Assembly (NCBI GenBank): GCA_910584475.1
Contig: CAJUBD010000006.1
Location: forward strand, 1 to 64,000
Direction of reading: 5' to 3'
From: an uncultured Treponema sp.
GTDB lineage: Bacteria > Spirochaetota > Spirochaetia > Treponematales > Treponemataceae
Length of the DNA stretch: 64,000 bases
Shown here: piece after piece, positions 1-8,356 of the stretch
Numbering within the stretch: position 1 is the stretch's first letter
Layout of the letters: the number at the start of each line of letters is the position of its first letter
Translations under genes and position numbers: made by a program
Notes under the pieces: model-generated
The model's database searches: none
The model's input: the letters and a program-made list of their open reading frames with translations, nothing else
Told to the model about the DNA's origin: nothing

Positions 1-47
1 AGGCCCTTTTAGGGCTGGTCGTCAAGCCACCGGCTATGCCGGTGGTT
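1..47. repeat. Two adjacent short hairpins at the window edge
   Basis: Positions 27-34 (CCACCGGC) pair perfectly with 38-45 (GCCGGTGG) around a TAT loop, extended by weaker pairs to 25-47. A second, imperfect hairpin lies at 1-16 around a TTTT loop. Paired hairpins like this occur at ends of IS200/IS605-type elements and in REP sequences, but only the edge is visible, so the identity is open. Confidence 0.4.
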
Positions 48-514
48 ATGACTTCGTTTAACTTTATAAACAACGTTTCATTACCGTTAATTGCTTCCGT
101 AGCATTATAGATAACTGCGCGCCCGATAAGAATATCGTTTTTTATAAGATTTCCGTTTTGCATAATGCTATCGCAAGAAAGTTGTTTTGCGATATTAATA
201 TTATGTTTTATGCCGAAGTTTAATATTTCAAAAATTTGTTGTTCGTAATTAGTAGGATATAAGAGCGCAAAATTTAATATCGGATATAAGAAATGGTGCG
301 CAAAAAATTTTTGATTGATATTGTCATTTGTAGTAGTTTTCAATAAAGAGTGAAATATACTTTCGGAAAATAGTATTGCTTTCAAAATGTCATTTTGCAA
401 AACAATCTCGGAACAGTCAAATTGAAATTCATTTTGCAAATAAGAATGAAATGCTTGCACATCATTTGTTTTGCAAATATCAAGTAAATTTTTAGTGTAA
501 AAGTATTTGTACAT
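1..514 (-). CDS. Hypothetical protein, partial at left edge
   Basis: An open frame of about 171 codons starts at ATG 514-512 and runs off the left end of the window without a stop. The composition is AT-rich, with many Asn, Ile and Leu residues. Segments such as IFEILNFGIKHNININ faintly resemble ankyrin-type helices, but I do not recognise the family. The visible C-terminal part reads through the hairpin at positions 25-47, so either a repeat was inserted near the end of the gene or the frame there is fortuitous. The start is the first ATG after an AT-rich non-coding stretch; no strong ribosome site is seen. Confidence 0.45.
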   Translation of the reverse strand, partial: MYKYFYTKNLLDICKTNDVQAFHSYLQNEFQFDCSEIVLQNDILKAILFSESIFHSLLKTTTNDNINQKFFAHHFLYPILNFALLYPTNYEQQIFEILNFGIKHNINIAKQLSCDSIMQNGNLIKNDILIGRAVIYNATEAINGNETLFIKLNEVITTGIAGGLTTSPKRA

Positions 515-584
515 GATATAAGATTATTTTACACAAAATGCTATAAAAGCGAATGGTCTATTTTATCTACCGTAAACCAATCTT

Positions 585-794
585 TCATATTTTTTTATTC
601 TTGTATTCGTTCTTTACAACGTCAATGGTTTTACCGCCGATGCCGAAATTTTTATCGGGCAATTCGCTAATCGTAACCGTAAAAAACTCTTGCGGAATAT
701 TCATTATTTCCGATACCATTTCTGTCAATCGCCGTATGAGCGCGGTTTTCTGCTCGTCGGTCAGTTTACCGCTTTCTATTTTGATATAAGGCAT
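585..794 (-). CDS. 4-oxalocrotonate tautomerase family protein
   Basis: A 69-residue protein beginning Met-Pro-Tyr-Ile-Lys-Ile. In the family the initiator Met is removed and Pro becomes the N-terminal catalytic base that tautomerises keto-enol substrates; members are small homo-oligomers of 60-80 residues, and this length fits. The motif LTDEQKTALIRRLTEMVSEI is the typical first helix. An AGGAG ribosome site stands a few bases upstream of the ATG. It is the last gene of a minus-strand run and starts 10 bases after the DJ-1/PfpI gene. The substrate cannot be told from sequence. Confidence 0.85.
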   Translation of the reverse strand: MPYIKIESGKLTDEQKTALIRRLTEMVSEIMNIPQEFFTVTISELPDKNFGIGGKTIDVVKNEYKNKKI

Positions 795-804
795 ATTTTT
801 ACTC

Positions 805-1398
805 CTATTCTATTTTCGGCATAGGCGCGGTATAAAAACCGAGTTTATGGAAATCGTACCAGCCGTTGATCTGTTCCTCGCTTGCCACCGACAACGCTTT
901 CAAAATTTCCCGTGCAAATTCAAGTGTCGCCGTTCCGTTCGCCGTTATTATATTGTTATCCGACACCGCTTGCCTATGTATAAAGCCTTGCTCGTTGGCA
1001 TAAGCCGAATATTGCTTTAATTTATTCAAATCATTCGCCGTATGCTTTGCGCCGTTCAATGCGCCGATAGAGCCTAAAAACCTGCAAGCATCGCAAATCG
1101 CACCCAGCACTTTGCCGCTCTTTATACAAGCATCAATAAGCGACTTAACTTGCATAGCGTTATCGTTATGCCACGACATACCGCCGATAAGAATCAAAGC
1201 ATCGAAATCGGACGGTACGGTTTGCAAGTCGTAATCGGGCAAACACTTTATTCCGCCGATGGAAGTTACGGCGTTTTTTGTGAGCGATACGGTCTTATTT
1301 TCAAATTTGCCCTGCCCGAGCATATTAACTGCCGACGATAGATAAGCAAGCTCCCAATCCGCCCATTGTTCCAAGATGACATATAAGATATTTTTCAT
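805..1398 (-). CDS. DJ-1/PfpI family protein
   Basis: The frame is open further upstream, but the protein proper starts at ATG 1398 with MKNILYVILEQWADWE, giving about 197 residues, which is normal for the family. The nucleophile-elbow region reads KVLGAICDACRFLG, with Cys in the expected AIC position, and ILIGGMSW matches the glycine-rich strand before it. Family members act as cysteine-dependent hydrolases, glyoxalases or redox sensors in the cytosol; the exact activity here is unknown. The ATG overlaps the TGA stop of a broken frame immediately upstream (ATGA), showing that the two were once translationally coupled. Confidence 0.85.
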   Translation of the reverse strand: MKNILYVILEQWADWELAYLSSAVNMLGQGKFENKTVSLTKNAVTSIGGIKCLPDYDLQTVPSDFDALILIGGMSWHNDNAMQVKSLIDACIKSGKVLGAICDACRFLGSIGALNGAKHTANDLNKLKQYSAYANEQGFIHRQAVSDNNIITANGTATLEFAREILKALSVASEEQINGWYDFHKLGFYTAPMPKIE

Positions 1399-1650
1399 TC
1401 TGCATACTCCACGATGACGGTTTTCGACCAATTCAGCAACAGTTCCGACATTTGCTCGAATTCGACGCCTACTGTTGCACGCGCCGATTTTAATAGTGCG
1501 CTTTATTACTTGCGTATCTATCTTTTCAAGCAACAAATCAAGCGTTCCGATTATAGGCGTTGTATCGTAATAAAATTGAAACAAATCGGAATTTTCACAA
1601 TGCAGCAATTCGTCTTTGCCCGAAATAAATCCGCAAATTAAAATATAAAG
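1397..1650 (-). pseudogene. Remnant of an unrecognised gene, frameshifted
   Basis: Two overlapping minus-strand frames each look protein-like. One begins about 1645 and includes the residues GKDELLHCENSDLFQFYYDT; the other ends at the TGA overlapping the DJ-1 start and includes VGVEFEQMSELLLNWSKTVI. Moving from the first to the second frame near 1490-1510 gives a continuous C-terminal domain of about 80 residues, and a TAG stop closes the frame upstream. This suggests the truncated and frameshifted tail of a gene once coupled to the DJ-1/PfpI gene. I cannot name the family. Confidence 0.5.
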
Positions 1651-1656
1651 GCATGG

Positions 1657-2289
1657 CTATAACTTCTTAATTGGATGTCTTAAAACCGTTTTCAATTTTT
1701 CTACGGCGCACTTACGCGGATCGCTCAAATATATCTCGTGATGATAACGGTTTTCGTTTATGTCCAAATCATAACCGTTCGCCTCGATATACTCGTGCAT
1801 CAGAGCGACTGTTTTCGGCTCGTCGTCGTAAGAGCCAACGTGCATACATTGAACGCAAATGCCCTCGTCATAAGTCAAATATTCCACCTTTGAAAAGTCC
1901 GCTTTTTTCTTTTTCATCGCTTCCTGTACCGCCCAATCGAAATCGGCTTTCGCCACGAAATCGGGCAAACGAATGAGCGATATAAAGTTAAAGCCGTCTT
2001 TGTTTGCGTAGTCGATAGTATCGGAGCCGTCCTGCCACCAAAAGCCTTCAAGCGGCGGCACGACATATTCAAAATAGCCGTCGATTTTATGCGTACTTTT
2101 ATAACTCATTTTAATCGTAAAGGCGATGCCGTATAAAAGTCCGATTGAGTTTTTGTATTCTCCGTTTTCGTCGTTCGGGTTGCCTTTGCCGCGTACCGCC
2201 ATATAATTTATTTTCGGCACGGTTACGATTGTGGGTTTTTTCGGCGGCAGATAAAATTCTTTGTATTCTTTTTTGAAATCAAATGCCAT
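1657..2289 (-). CDS. GyrI-like small-molecule-binding protein
   Basis: A 210-residue protein with the layout of stand-alone GyrI-like proteins: an opening segment with MAVRGKGNPN, then YGIAFTIKM, and the aromatic-rich core PLEGFWWQDG. GyrI-like or SOUL-type domains bind hydrophobic small molecules, and some hydrolyse them. There is no HTH, so it is not a regulator by itself. It follows the TfoX-like gene by 10 bases in a minus-strand run that contains a second GyrI-like protein at 2990. The two are different subfamilies. Ligand unknown. Confidence 0.8.
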   Translation of the reverse strand: MAFDFKKEYKEFYLPPKKPTIVTVPKINYMAVRGKGNPNDENGEYKNSIGLLYGIAFTIKMSYKSTHKIDGYFEYVVPPLEGFWWQDGSDTIDYANKDGFNFISLIRLPDFVAKADFDWAVQEAMKKKKADFSKVEYLTYDEGICVQCMHVGSYDDEPKTVALMHEYIEANGYDLDINENRYHHEIYLSDPRKCAVEKLKTVLRHPIKKL

Positions 2290-2299
2290 GAACAGTCTC

Positions 2300-2554
2300 C
2301 TATTTCAAAGAATCGCAAAACTCTTTCAAGGTCGCTTTCGTCTTTTTGGAAAGACAATTAAACTCCACGTTTTGAATCGCGCCTTCCAAAGCATAAAGAT
2401 GCACCAAGCACACATTCGGGTACTTCGCTTTCAATCTGGAAAACGCTTCTTTCGAGCCTATTTCGATTAGCTCTTCATCGGAACTTATTTCCACGCTTTT
2501 CAATTTGCGTGCCATTTCTCTGCCGATGTTCGGCATTGCCGTTAAGTTCGCCAT
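2300..2554 (-). CDS. TfoX C-terminal domain protein
   Basis: An 84-residue single-domain protein. LTAMPNIGREMARKLKSVEI is the helix-hairpin-helix-like opening of the TfoX C-terminal domain, followed by the typical CLVHLYALEGAI core. Full-length TfoX/Sxy has an extra N-terminal domain and controls competence, but stand-alone C-terminal domains are widespread and their role is unknown. It lies between the PNPOx-like gene (12 bases upstream) and the GyrI-like gene (10 bases downstream), so it is probably co-transcribed with them. Confidence 0.85.
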   Translation of the reverse strand: MANLTAMPNIGREMARKLKSVEISSDEELIEIGSKEAFSRLKAKYPNVCLVHLYALEGAIQNVEFNCLSKKTKATLKEFCDSLK

Positions 2555-2566
2555 AAAATCCCCATG

Positions 2567-2986
2567 CTAATCCGACAAGTCAATTGTATCCACCTTGAAG
2601 TCGCAATAGTATTCGGCTGTTTTGCAGGTAAACTTCAAGACGCAATAATCTGGATCGGTGACGCCTTCTTTGTAAAACATTGTATCGCCAAAACGCCAGA
2701 TCATCTCTTTCGTAGCTTGGTCGGTGCACACTTGCATTTTCCCGATGATCGTTACGCCTTGATACTTGAATCTGCCGCGCTTGTAAAAATACACGCAAGC
2801 CTTGTCGTTCGCGGCGTATTGTTTGATTTTATTCGACGAAGTGTTGGTCGTAAAATAAATGTCGTTTCCGTCGATTTTTCTTGGCGCGAGCATAGCACGA
2901 ATTACGGGATAGCCTTGCGCGTTAACGGAAGCGATGAACGCCGTTTTTTGTGCGGATACAAATTGAAATATTTTCTCTCTATCCAT
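2567..2986 (-). CDS. Pyridoxamine 5'-phosphate oxidase-like FMN-binding protein
   Basis: A 139-residue split-barrel protein. It shows the family pattern: an opening helix, FIASVNAQGYPVIRAMLAPR for the first strands, IYFTTNTSSNKIKQY, and GVTIIGKMQV. Proteins of this size (COG3871 type) bind FMN or F420 and are mostly uncharacterised reductases rather than true PdxH. The start codon lies 3 bases after the stop of the upstream GyrI-like gene, so the two are translationally linked. No signal peptide; cytosolic. Confidence 0.82.
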   Translation of the reverse strand: MDREKIFQFVSAQKTAFIASVNAQGYPVIRAMLAPRKIDGNDIYFTTNTSSNKIKQYAANDKACVYFYKRGRFKYQGVTIIGKMQVCTDQATKEMIWRFGDTMFYKEGVTDPDYCVLKFTCKTAEYYCDFKVDTIDLSD

Positions 2987-2989
2987 TTT

Positions 2990-3448
2990 TTATCCGTTAT
3001 TCACTGCAATATACAAATAGCAATGCGCCTTTCCGTCTTTCGTATATTCGGCGGGAACGGTGCTTTCGTAGTCGGTCGTAAAAGCGCGATGGAGTTCGCC
3101 TTTCGCGGTTGCTTCCCAAACTTTCGACCACGCCTTGTTCGCGCAGTCCGCAATCGTCTCGCCGCTCTCGTCTATCTTTGCATATTCGCCCTCTGCGACC
3201 AAATTTTCCATCTTCGTAAAGAAGTCAGCCGTCACAGTCATCACCGACAAATTGTACTTGCCTTTTTCATCGCTCTCGTAGTCGCTGTAAGATGAAATCG
3301 GCGAAAGTCCTTTCACCGGCATGCCGTTTTCAATGAAGTCGAGCGGCACTTTGCCTTGCATGATGTCTGCCCAAAGTTCGTTGATTTTCGCCATTCCGCT
3401 TTTGGAATTGTCCGTGCGTATCGTAACGCTTTTGAATGAATATGGCAT
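2990..3448 (-). CDS. GyrI-like / AraC-type effector-binding domain protein
   Basis: The frame could start at 3475, but a strong GGGAGGG ribosome site lies directly before ATG 3448 (MPYSFKSVTIRTDNS), so I choose that start. The 152-residue product resembles integron-type effector-binding (GyrI-like) proteins, with the closing segment HCYLYIAVNN. These domains bind drugs or metabolites; without a DNA-binding domain it may act as a scavenger or a hydrolase. It is the first gene of the minus-strand run 3448-585. An 11-bp inverted repeat at 3536-3611 lies upstream and could belong to its control region. Confidence 0.7.
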   Translation of the reverse strand: MPYSFKSVTIRTDNSKSGMAKINELWADIMQGKVPLDFIENGMPVKGLSPISSYSDYESDEKGKYNLSVMTVTADFFTKMENLVAEGEYAKIDESGETIADCANKAWSKVWEATAKGELHRAFTTDYESTVPAEYTKDGKAHCYLYIAVNNG

Positions 3449-3535
3449 GTTGCCCTCCCGTAATTTTGTCGCCATTTAGAAATTGCGACTGGCTTTTTTA
3501 TGCGTGCGCTGAACTACTCGTTGCGACGCGCACAA

Positions 3536-3611
3536 GTATATGACAAGTCTGCGACGCGAATCCAAATGTTGATGACGGCCGCGCCATTTGAGCGACGCTT
3601 TTGTCATATAC
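3536..3611. promoter_or_regulatory. Inverted repeat upstream of the GyrI-like operon
   Basis: GTATATGACAA at 3536-3546 is matched exactly by its reverse complement at 3601-3611. It sits between the start of the GyrI-like run (3448, minus) and the stop of the sensor kinase (3614, minus). The arms could be paired operator half-sites. No clean -35/-10 pair was identified. Confidence 0.35.
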
Positions 3612-3613
3612 CC

Positions 3614-5848
3614 CTAATTGCCGTGATGCGCCATGACGCTTTCGAGCATTTGAAGCAGCACTTTCACGTCTATCGGTTTCGTCAAGAAGTCATTCATTCC
3701 GCTTTCGATCGCGCGGATTTTGTCCTCTTCAAATGTGTTCGCCGTGCATGCGTAAATGAGCACCGTCTTTGCGTCCTCGCGCTCCAAACTGCGTATGGCC
3801 TTGCTCGCATCGCATCCGTCCATCAAGGGCATCCTCATATCCATCAGAATCACGTCGTATTCATGGGGCTTCGACGTGGCGAACATTTCGACTGTCTTCT
3901 TTCCGTCCGACGCATGGTCGGCTAAGAAGCCTTCGCTGCCTAGGATTTCCAATATGACTTCGGCGTTCAGCTCGTTGTCTTCAGCGACCAAAATCTTCAA
4001 AGGCTTTTCTTTTTTTCTCGTGGCTTTCGTTTCGTCTGTTCCCGCCGTCTGCTGCGAAAGGTAGTCCGGCATTTTCGAAATCTCCGCGGGAAGGTTTACG
4101 GTGAATTTGCTGCCTTTGCCAAGCTCGCTTTCCACCAAAAGTTCGCCGCCCATCGCGTCCACGAGAAGTTTGCTGATTGACATTCCAAGCCCTGTGCCTT
4201 TTATGCTCGCGGTGTTTTTGTTGCGTTCCTGCGTGAACACGTCGAATATTGTTTCGAGGAATTCTTGGCTCATCCCGCAGCCCGTGTCTTCGCACGAAAA
4301 CGACGTGAGGACTTTTCCGCCCTCCAAATATTTTTGCCTTACGCTGACTATGATTTTGCCGCCCGGGGAAGTGAACTTCGCCGCATTGCTCACGATGTTC
4401 ACGAGCACCTGCTTTAGGCGGACCGAGTCGCCGAGAATGCATGGCTCTATGATTTTGATGTCAGGAACGAATTGGATGTCGCGCCTTATGATGTTGTCGA
4501 GCTGCATTGACCATACGGCGTCCGTGATGGATTCTATCAAAAGCGGCTCGTGCACAATGTCAACTTTTCCCGCCTGCAATTTCGACATGTCGAGGACATC
4601 GTTCACGAGCGAGAGCAGATATTTGGCGGTGCTGTGCGACTTCTTCAGCCATTCTTTGACTTGTTCGTGCTTTTCCGGCTCGTCTATGGCGTTTACGATT
4701 AGATAGTTGAGTCCGACCATTCCATTCAAGGGAGTGCGGATTTCGTGGCTCATGTTTGAAAGGAATTCGCTTTGAGCCTTTTCCTTTTCGATGGCGTTCG
4801 CCGACTTGTAGTGGTTTATTATGACGAGGAAAAGCGCGACGAGAACGATCGAGAGCACTACGAAAAGTTCTATTATGTTCAAAATTATCAGCGAATAGCT
4901 TCGCTCATGGAACACGGTCTTGTTGACCGAAAAGAGGAAGTACCAGCGCACCGGATCCTGGTCGTCTATCGGAATGCAGCTGTAGAATTTGTTCTCGTAC
5001 TTGTGTTTTCCCGTGCTCGCGTCGAAAACCCTTTCAGTTCGCGTGAACGTGAAGCTTTCCCAGTGGTTCATCTTTTGCCTTGCCTCGTCGGAGGTCAGGC
5101 TGCATTTGACGCTTTCGTCCAATTCGTCGAAGAAGTTGCGGGAAAGATTGTTCTCGTCGTCCGTGCGCTGAGGATCTACGATGTATTCTCCGATTAAATT
5201 GATTACCGCGCTGTATCCGTTTACGAATCCGTCGACCTTGAAGCTGTCGAGAATAAGTCCTTTCTGCAACGCGTTGGGGCTGGTTATTCCGAGCACCGCC
5301 TTGAATTTCTTGTCGCCGAGCGTGACGGGGGATTTGTTTTCGTCGTTGCTGAAACAATAGTCTATGGTCATTCCGTAGACGAGCTGTTCGCCGCGGCAGC
5401 GCGTGAACTCGGGCTTTTCGAAGACGAAGTGCTTGACGAATTTGTCCTGTCCGTTTACGATTTCCTCGACTAGCTCGCTGTTGTAATATCCGCTCTTTAT
5501 GACATAGTCGGCGGTATATATGTTGTATTCCTCGTCCACATAATAAACTCCCAGAAAAGGAGTTTCGGAGCGTTCGTGTCCGAGAAGCGCCTTGAAGTCT
5601 TCGAGAGTTTCGCATTCGGCGCGCCGCATTCGACGGGAAATCCTTTTCAAAGTTTCCCAATTGTATTCGACATAGTTTTTCAGCGCGAATTGGTCGTGCT
5701 GCGTAATTTCGTTTATTTCGCTTTTGGTGTTCTCTTTGATGTCGTCGTTAAGAGTACGAATATAAATCAGCGAAATTAGGATGACCACGATAGAGATGCC
5801 TATTGCGGTGGCGACATGTATGATTCTCTTTTTCCATTTAAAGTCCAT
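3614..5848 (-). CDS. Membrane-bound hybrid sensor histidine kinase
   Basis: A 744-residue protein. A transmembrane helix (about 10-30) is followed by an extracytoplasmic sensor region of about 300 residues and a second membrane helix (about 325-350). Then come a HisKA dimerisation domain with FLSNMSHEIRTPLNG (phospho-acceptor His), a HATPase_c domain with the N box (NIVSNAAKF), DTGCGM and GTGLGMSI, and a C-terminal receiver with VILMDMRMPLMDG (acceptor Asp) and the KPID lysine. It should autophosphorylate and pass phosphate to its own receiver. No partner regulator is adjacent, so it may feed a separate phosphotransfer protein. The signal it senses is unknown. Confidence 0.93.
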   Translation of the reverse strand: MDFKWKKRIIHVATAIGISIVVILISLIYIRTLNDDIKENTKSEINEITQHDQFALKNYVEYNWETLKRISRRMRRAECETLEDFKALLGHERSETPFLGVYYVDEEYNIYTADYVIKSGYYNSELVEEIVNGQDKFVKHFVFEKPEFTRCRGEQLVYGMTIDYCFSNDENKSPVTLGDKKFKAVLGITSPNALQKGLILDSFKVDGFVNGYSAVINLIGEYIVDPQRTDDENNLSRNFFDELDESVKCSLTSDEARQKMNHWESFTFTRTERVFDASTGKHKYENKFYSCIPIDDQDPVRWYFLFSVNKTVFHERSYSLIILNIIELFVVLSIVLVALFLVIINHYKSANAIEKEKAQSEFLSNMSHEIRTPLNGMVGLNYLIVNAIDEPEKHEQVKEWLKKSHSTAKYLLSLVNDVLDMSKLQAGKVDIVHEPLLIESITDAVWSMQLDNIIRRDIQFVPDIKIIEPCILGDSVRLKQVLVNIVSNAAKFTSPGGKIIVSVRQKYLEGGKVLTSFSCEDTGCGMSQEFLETIFDVFTQERNKNTASIKGTGLGMSISKLLVDAMGGELLVESELGKGSKFTVNLPAEISKMPDYLSQQTAGTDETKATRKKEKPLKILVAEDNELNAEVILEILGSEGFLADHASDGKKTVEMFATSKPHEYDVILMDMRMPLMDGCDASKAIRSLEREDAKTVLIYACTANTFEEDKIRAIESGMNDFLTKPIDVKVLLQMLESVMAHHGN

Positions 5849-5895
5849 AGCGACAACATTGTATCATATCATTCCATAACTTTCAAGGCGTATGG

Positions 5896-6014
5896 AAATG
5901 TTTAAGCTTGTCGCAGGAAGCGACAAAGCTTAGACTTCGAGTTTCTGCGAAAATTCGCTTGTCACTGTCGTTCCTCGTCTCACTGCGAAATGACTTTTTG
6001 CTTACTGTTGAGCA
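5896..6014 (+). repeat. Four-hairpin element, copy F
   Basis: Same layout as the copies at 11469 and 46778: a first hairpin around 5900-5932, a second with CGAGTTT at about 5938, a third that opens GTCGTT and closes AAATGAC, and a short fourth. It reads in the direction of pnuC. It occupies most of the gap between the kinase (5848) and pnuC; I see no gene in that gap. Confidence 0.6.
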
Positions 6015-6143
6015 AACGGGGGAGGGCAAAGTTGTTTGCGCCCATAAATGTCTCGATTCTCTTGACTTGCAAAAGCAAAATATGTTATGATAATCCAAAA
6101 TTTTATGTAAAAGCATGCGCCACCGGGTGCTTGCGAATGCTAA

Positions 6144-6200
6144 GGCATTTTGCTTATATCGTCAGGTCTTGGAAGATATAAGCGAAGTGCCGTTTTTTTT
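6144..6200 (+). terminator. Intrinsic terminator directly upstream of pnuC (possible attenuator)
   Basis: Positions 6144-6160 pair with 6175-6191 in an unbroken 17-bp stem (two G-T pairs) around a 14-base loop, followed by G and eight T residues. The pnuC ribosome site (GGAGAA) begins at 6201, directly after the T run. A terminator in this position suggests that pnuC is controlled by premature termination, with the leader before 6144 as the sensing part. I could not match the leader to a known riboswitch class. Confidence 0.65.
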
Positions 6201-6210
6201 GGAGAAAAGA

Positions 6211-6894
6211 ATGAAAAATTTTTTGAAAAGTCTCGCCCCAGTTGAATGGTTCATTTGGATTTTCAGCATAGTTTCGATTGTGTCCTGTTTTTGCGCTTTC
6301 AAGAATACGCAGTATTTGTATTTGGCAGGCTCGCTGATTGGCGCGACCGCCTTGATTTTCGTTTCAAAGGGCAATCCGATTGGACAGTTTCTTACAATCG
6401 TGTTCAGCGTCTTTTACGGCATCATCGCTTTTTCGTTTAAATATTACGGCGAAATGATAACATATTTGGGGATGAGTGCGCCCATCGCTTTGTGGGCTTT
6501 TATCGCATGGCTTCGAAATCCTTATCACGGGAAAAAAAGCGAGGTGAGGGTAAACACTTTGTCCTTTAAGGAAAAGTGCGTTTTCATGGCGCTGGCTTTC
6601 GTGGCGACGATATGCTTTTATTTTGTCTTGAAGGCTTTGGACACGTCGAATTTATTCATAAGCACGGTTTCTGTTTTCACTTCGTTCGTCGCGGCATACC
6701 TCACGGCAAGAAGAAGCCGCTTCTATGCGATCGGCTACGGTTTCAACGACATAGTGCTGATTATAATGTGGAGCATGGCGAGCGCGCAAGACATAAAGTA
6801 TTTGCCTATGGTCGTTTGCTTCGTCGCTTTTTTTGCAATGGATGCCTACGGCTTCGTGAATTGGACTTCGATGAAAAAAAGGCAAAATGCGTGA
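6211..6894 (+). CDS. pnuC: PnuC family nicotinamide mononucleotide/vitamin transporter
   Basis: A 227-residue integral membrane protein starting at ATG 6211, eight bases after the ribosome site GGAGAA. It has about seven hydrophobic helices and the family signature W-x-x-W near the start (VEWFIWIFSI), a central segment with RNPYHGKK, and the final helix with NDIVLIIMWSMAS. PnuC proteins are SWEET-like facilitators that carry nicotinamide riboside, or in variants riboflavin or thiamine, and rely on phosphorylation inside the cell to trap the substrate. Substrate choice cannot be read safely here. The terminator hairpin just upstream implies ligand-dependent control. Confidence 0.85.
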   Translation: MKNFLKSLAPVEWFIWIFSIVSIVSCFCAFKNTQYLYLAGSLIGATALIFVSKGNPIGQFLTIVFSVFYGIIAFSFKYYGEMITYLGMSAPIALWAFIAWLRNPYHGKKSEVRVNTLSFKEKCVFMALAFVATICFYFVLKALDTSNLFISTVSVFTSFVAAYLTARRSRFYAIGYGFNDIVLIIMWSMASAQDIKYLPMVVCFVAFFAMDAYGFVNWTSMKKRQNA

Positions 6895-6972
6895 GGAGAG
6901 GGGGACGGATTTTTTTTGTTTGAGGAAATGTTTGTTTAGAATTCGCATTGTGTAGAAAGCAGGGGCAAACAA

Positions 6973-7554
6973 TCAAAATACAGAATCTTGCAAATCTTCT
7001 ATTTGGCTGTAATTTTTGAATCGATATTCCAAAAGAATTATTCCTTTTCGATAGGACGAATATTTTGCGGATATTCCGATATATTCTATGTCGTCTTTGG
7101 CAATAGGGTTTTCGATGCCCCATATTGCTGTTAAAGTCCTTGCTCCATGTTGTAATGCATAGAACCAATATTCTTCATCGCTCCAAATTGTATCACTCGC
7201 AACTTCGTCTATGACTTTAGGGTTTCCATAATTCTTAGAAATTCTGTCTTTTATATTTTCAAAGGCGGATTTTATTTCCTCTCCATAATCATTTGAGGAA
7301 ATTTCGTCCGTTAATGCTTTTATATAATACAATCCTATTTCCTCATCAACATAAACAAGATAATATTTAAACAATGGGTGATTGTTTGTCGGTTTTATAA
7401 AATAAGAATCGTTTTCATTATGGTTAGGCACGATTCCTCCGCAAACTTCTGTAATTTGTTCTAAAGTCATTCCCATTCTTAAACCGAAAGGTGAAGCAAA
7501 GATTGAAAACGGAATTGCCAAAGACAATGCTATTAACAATAGTTTTTTATTCAT
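6973..7554 (-). CDS. Secreted hypothetical protein
   Basis: A 193-residue protein with a clear Sec signal peptide (MNKKLLLIALSLAIPFSIFA, cut before SPFG). The following GLRMGMTLEQITEVCGG resembles the start of small exported proteins with a repeated 'GM-T-x-x-E' element, seen in many periplasmic unknown proteins. No catalytic motif is visible. An AGGAG-like site precedes the ATG. It stands alone between pnuC and the CoiA-like pair. Confidence 0.7.
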   Translation of the reverse strand: MNKKLLLIALSLAIPFSIFASPFGLRMGMTLEQITEVCGGIVPNHNENDSYFIKPTNNHPLFKYYLVYVDEEIGLYYIKALTDEISSNDYGEEIKSAFENIKDRISKNYGNPKVIDEVASDTIWSDEEYWFYALQHGARTLTAIWGIENPIAKDDIEYIGISAKYSSYRKGIILLEYRFKNYSQIEDLQDSVF

Positions 7555-7633
7555 AAAACAAAACTCCTTTTATAATTATATCACATAAATATAAATAAGT
7601 GCAAAAAAACTGCAAAAAAATCTGTATTTAATA

Positions 7634-8356
7634 TTATCTTCTTTTACTACTACTACTTCTTCTTCTTCTGTATCGATAGTGCCTGTTGTAATTGTTGGAT
7701 TGTCTGCCATAAGAAGACGAACCAGCCATCAAAGCCCGATATGCTGCAAGCAATTCTGCTGTATTGTATCTTATTTTTGGCAAGTATTTTGAATTCAATT
7801 TGTCATTTATGATTTTCCAATTTTTAGGATTGCTCATATCTTTAGGCAATTCTTCCTTTGAAAGGGCTTGTGAGTTTGAAAGATTTATTTCTACAGTCGG
7901 AATTCCAAGTTTTTTGATTTTTTGCGCTTTTTCATCATCAACTTTATGCGTTACATAAATTTCTACGAATATTGGAATTGCGCCTATTATTTGGTTTGTG
8001 TTGTTTAATGTGATTGGCAGAATTCCTATGACATCGGGAATCATATCTTCAAATTGCTTTTCCAAATGAATTTCTGCAACGCGTATCAATTTTATTATAC
8101 TGTTTTGTGCGAACGGAACAATTCCACAGGTCGCGATAATCTCTTTCGCAAGCAAATGAATCATAGTTTGATAAGCGCCGACACATTCAGAATTTGAAGC
8201 GTGCGCAAAATGATGAACGCGAATTTTTCCATTGTTTTTTGCGACTAATTTTGCGTGACACTTCGGACAAGAACAATTACAGTTTTCGCCATTTGGCACA
8301 TCGTTGATATAAACAAGCTTATTTTCTGAATTCAAGGCGTAAGTAATTTCATTCAT
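7634..8356 (-). CDS. CoiA-like protein
   Basis: A 240-residue protein. The N-terminus carries CSCPKCHAKLVAKN, a CxC-x-x-C type zinc ribbon, followed by RVHHFAHASNSEC and then a region with DVIGILP and IPIFVEIYVTHKVDDEKAQKI. This matches the competence protein CoiA-like family, where a zinc-finger segment precedes a restriction-endonuclease-like fold. The C-terminal 35 residues are very rich in Arg, Ser and Tyr, which suggests nucleic-acid binding. The gene overlaps the upstream gene by 8 bases, so the two should be translated together. Role unknown. Confidence 0.65.
   Translation of the reverse strand: MNEITYALNSENKLVYINDVPNGENCNCSCPKCHAKLVAKNNGKIRVHHFAHASNSECVGAYQTMIHLLAKEIIATCGIVPFAQNSIIKLIRVAEIHLEKQFEDMIPDVIGILPITLNNTNQIIGAIPIFVEIYVTHKVDDEKAQKIKKLGIPTVEINLSNSQALSKEELPKDMSNPKNWKIINDKLNSKYLPKIRYNTAELLAAYRALMAGSSSYGRQSNNYNRHYRYRRRRSSSSKRR

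Noticed and set aside
5896..6116. Small ORFs in the gap before pnuC
   Set aside because: They are read through the hairpin element and have no ribosome site.
6119..6200. TPP riboswitch upstream of pnuC
   Set aside because: GGGTGC is present, but the CTGAGA and ACCTGATC segments in proper order are not.
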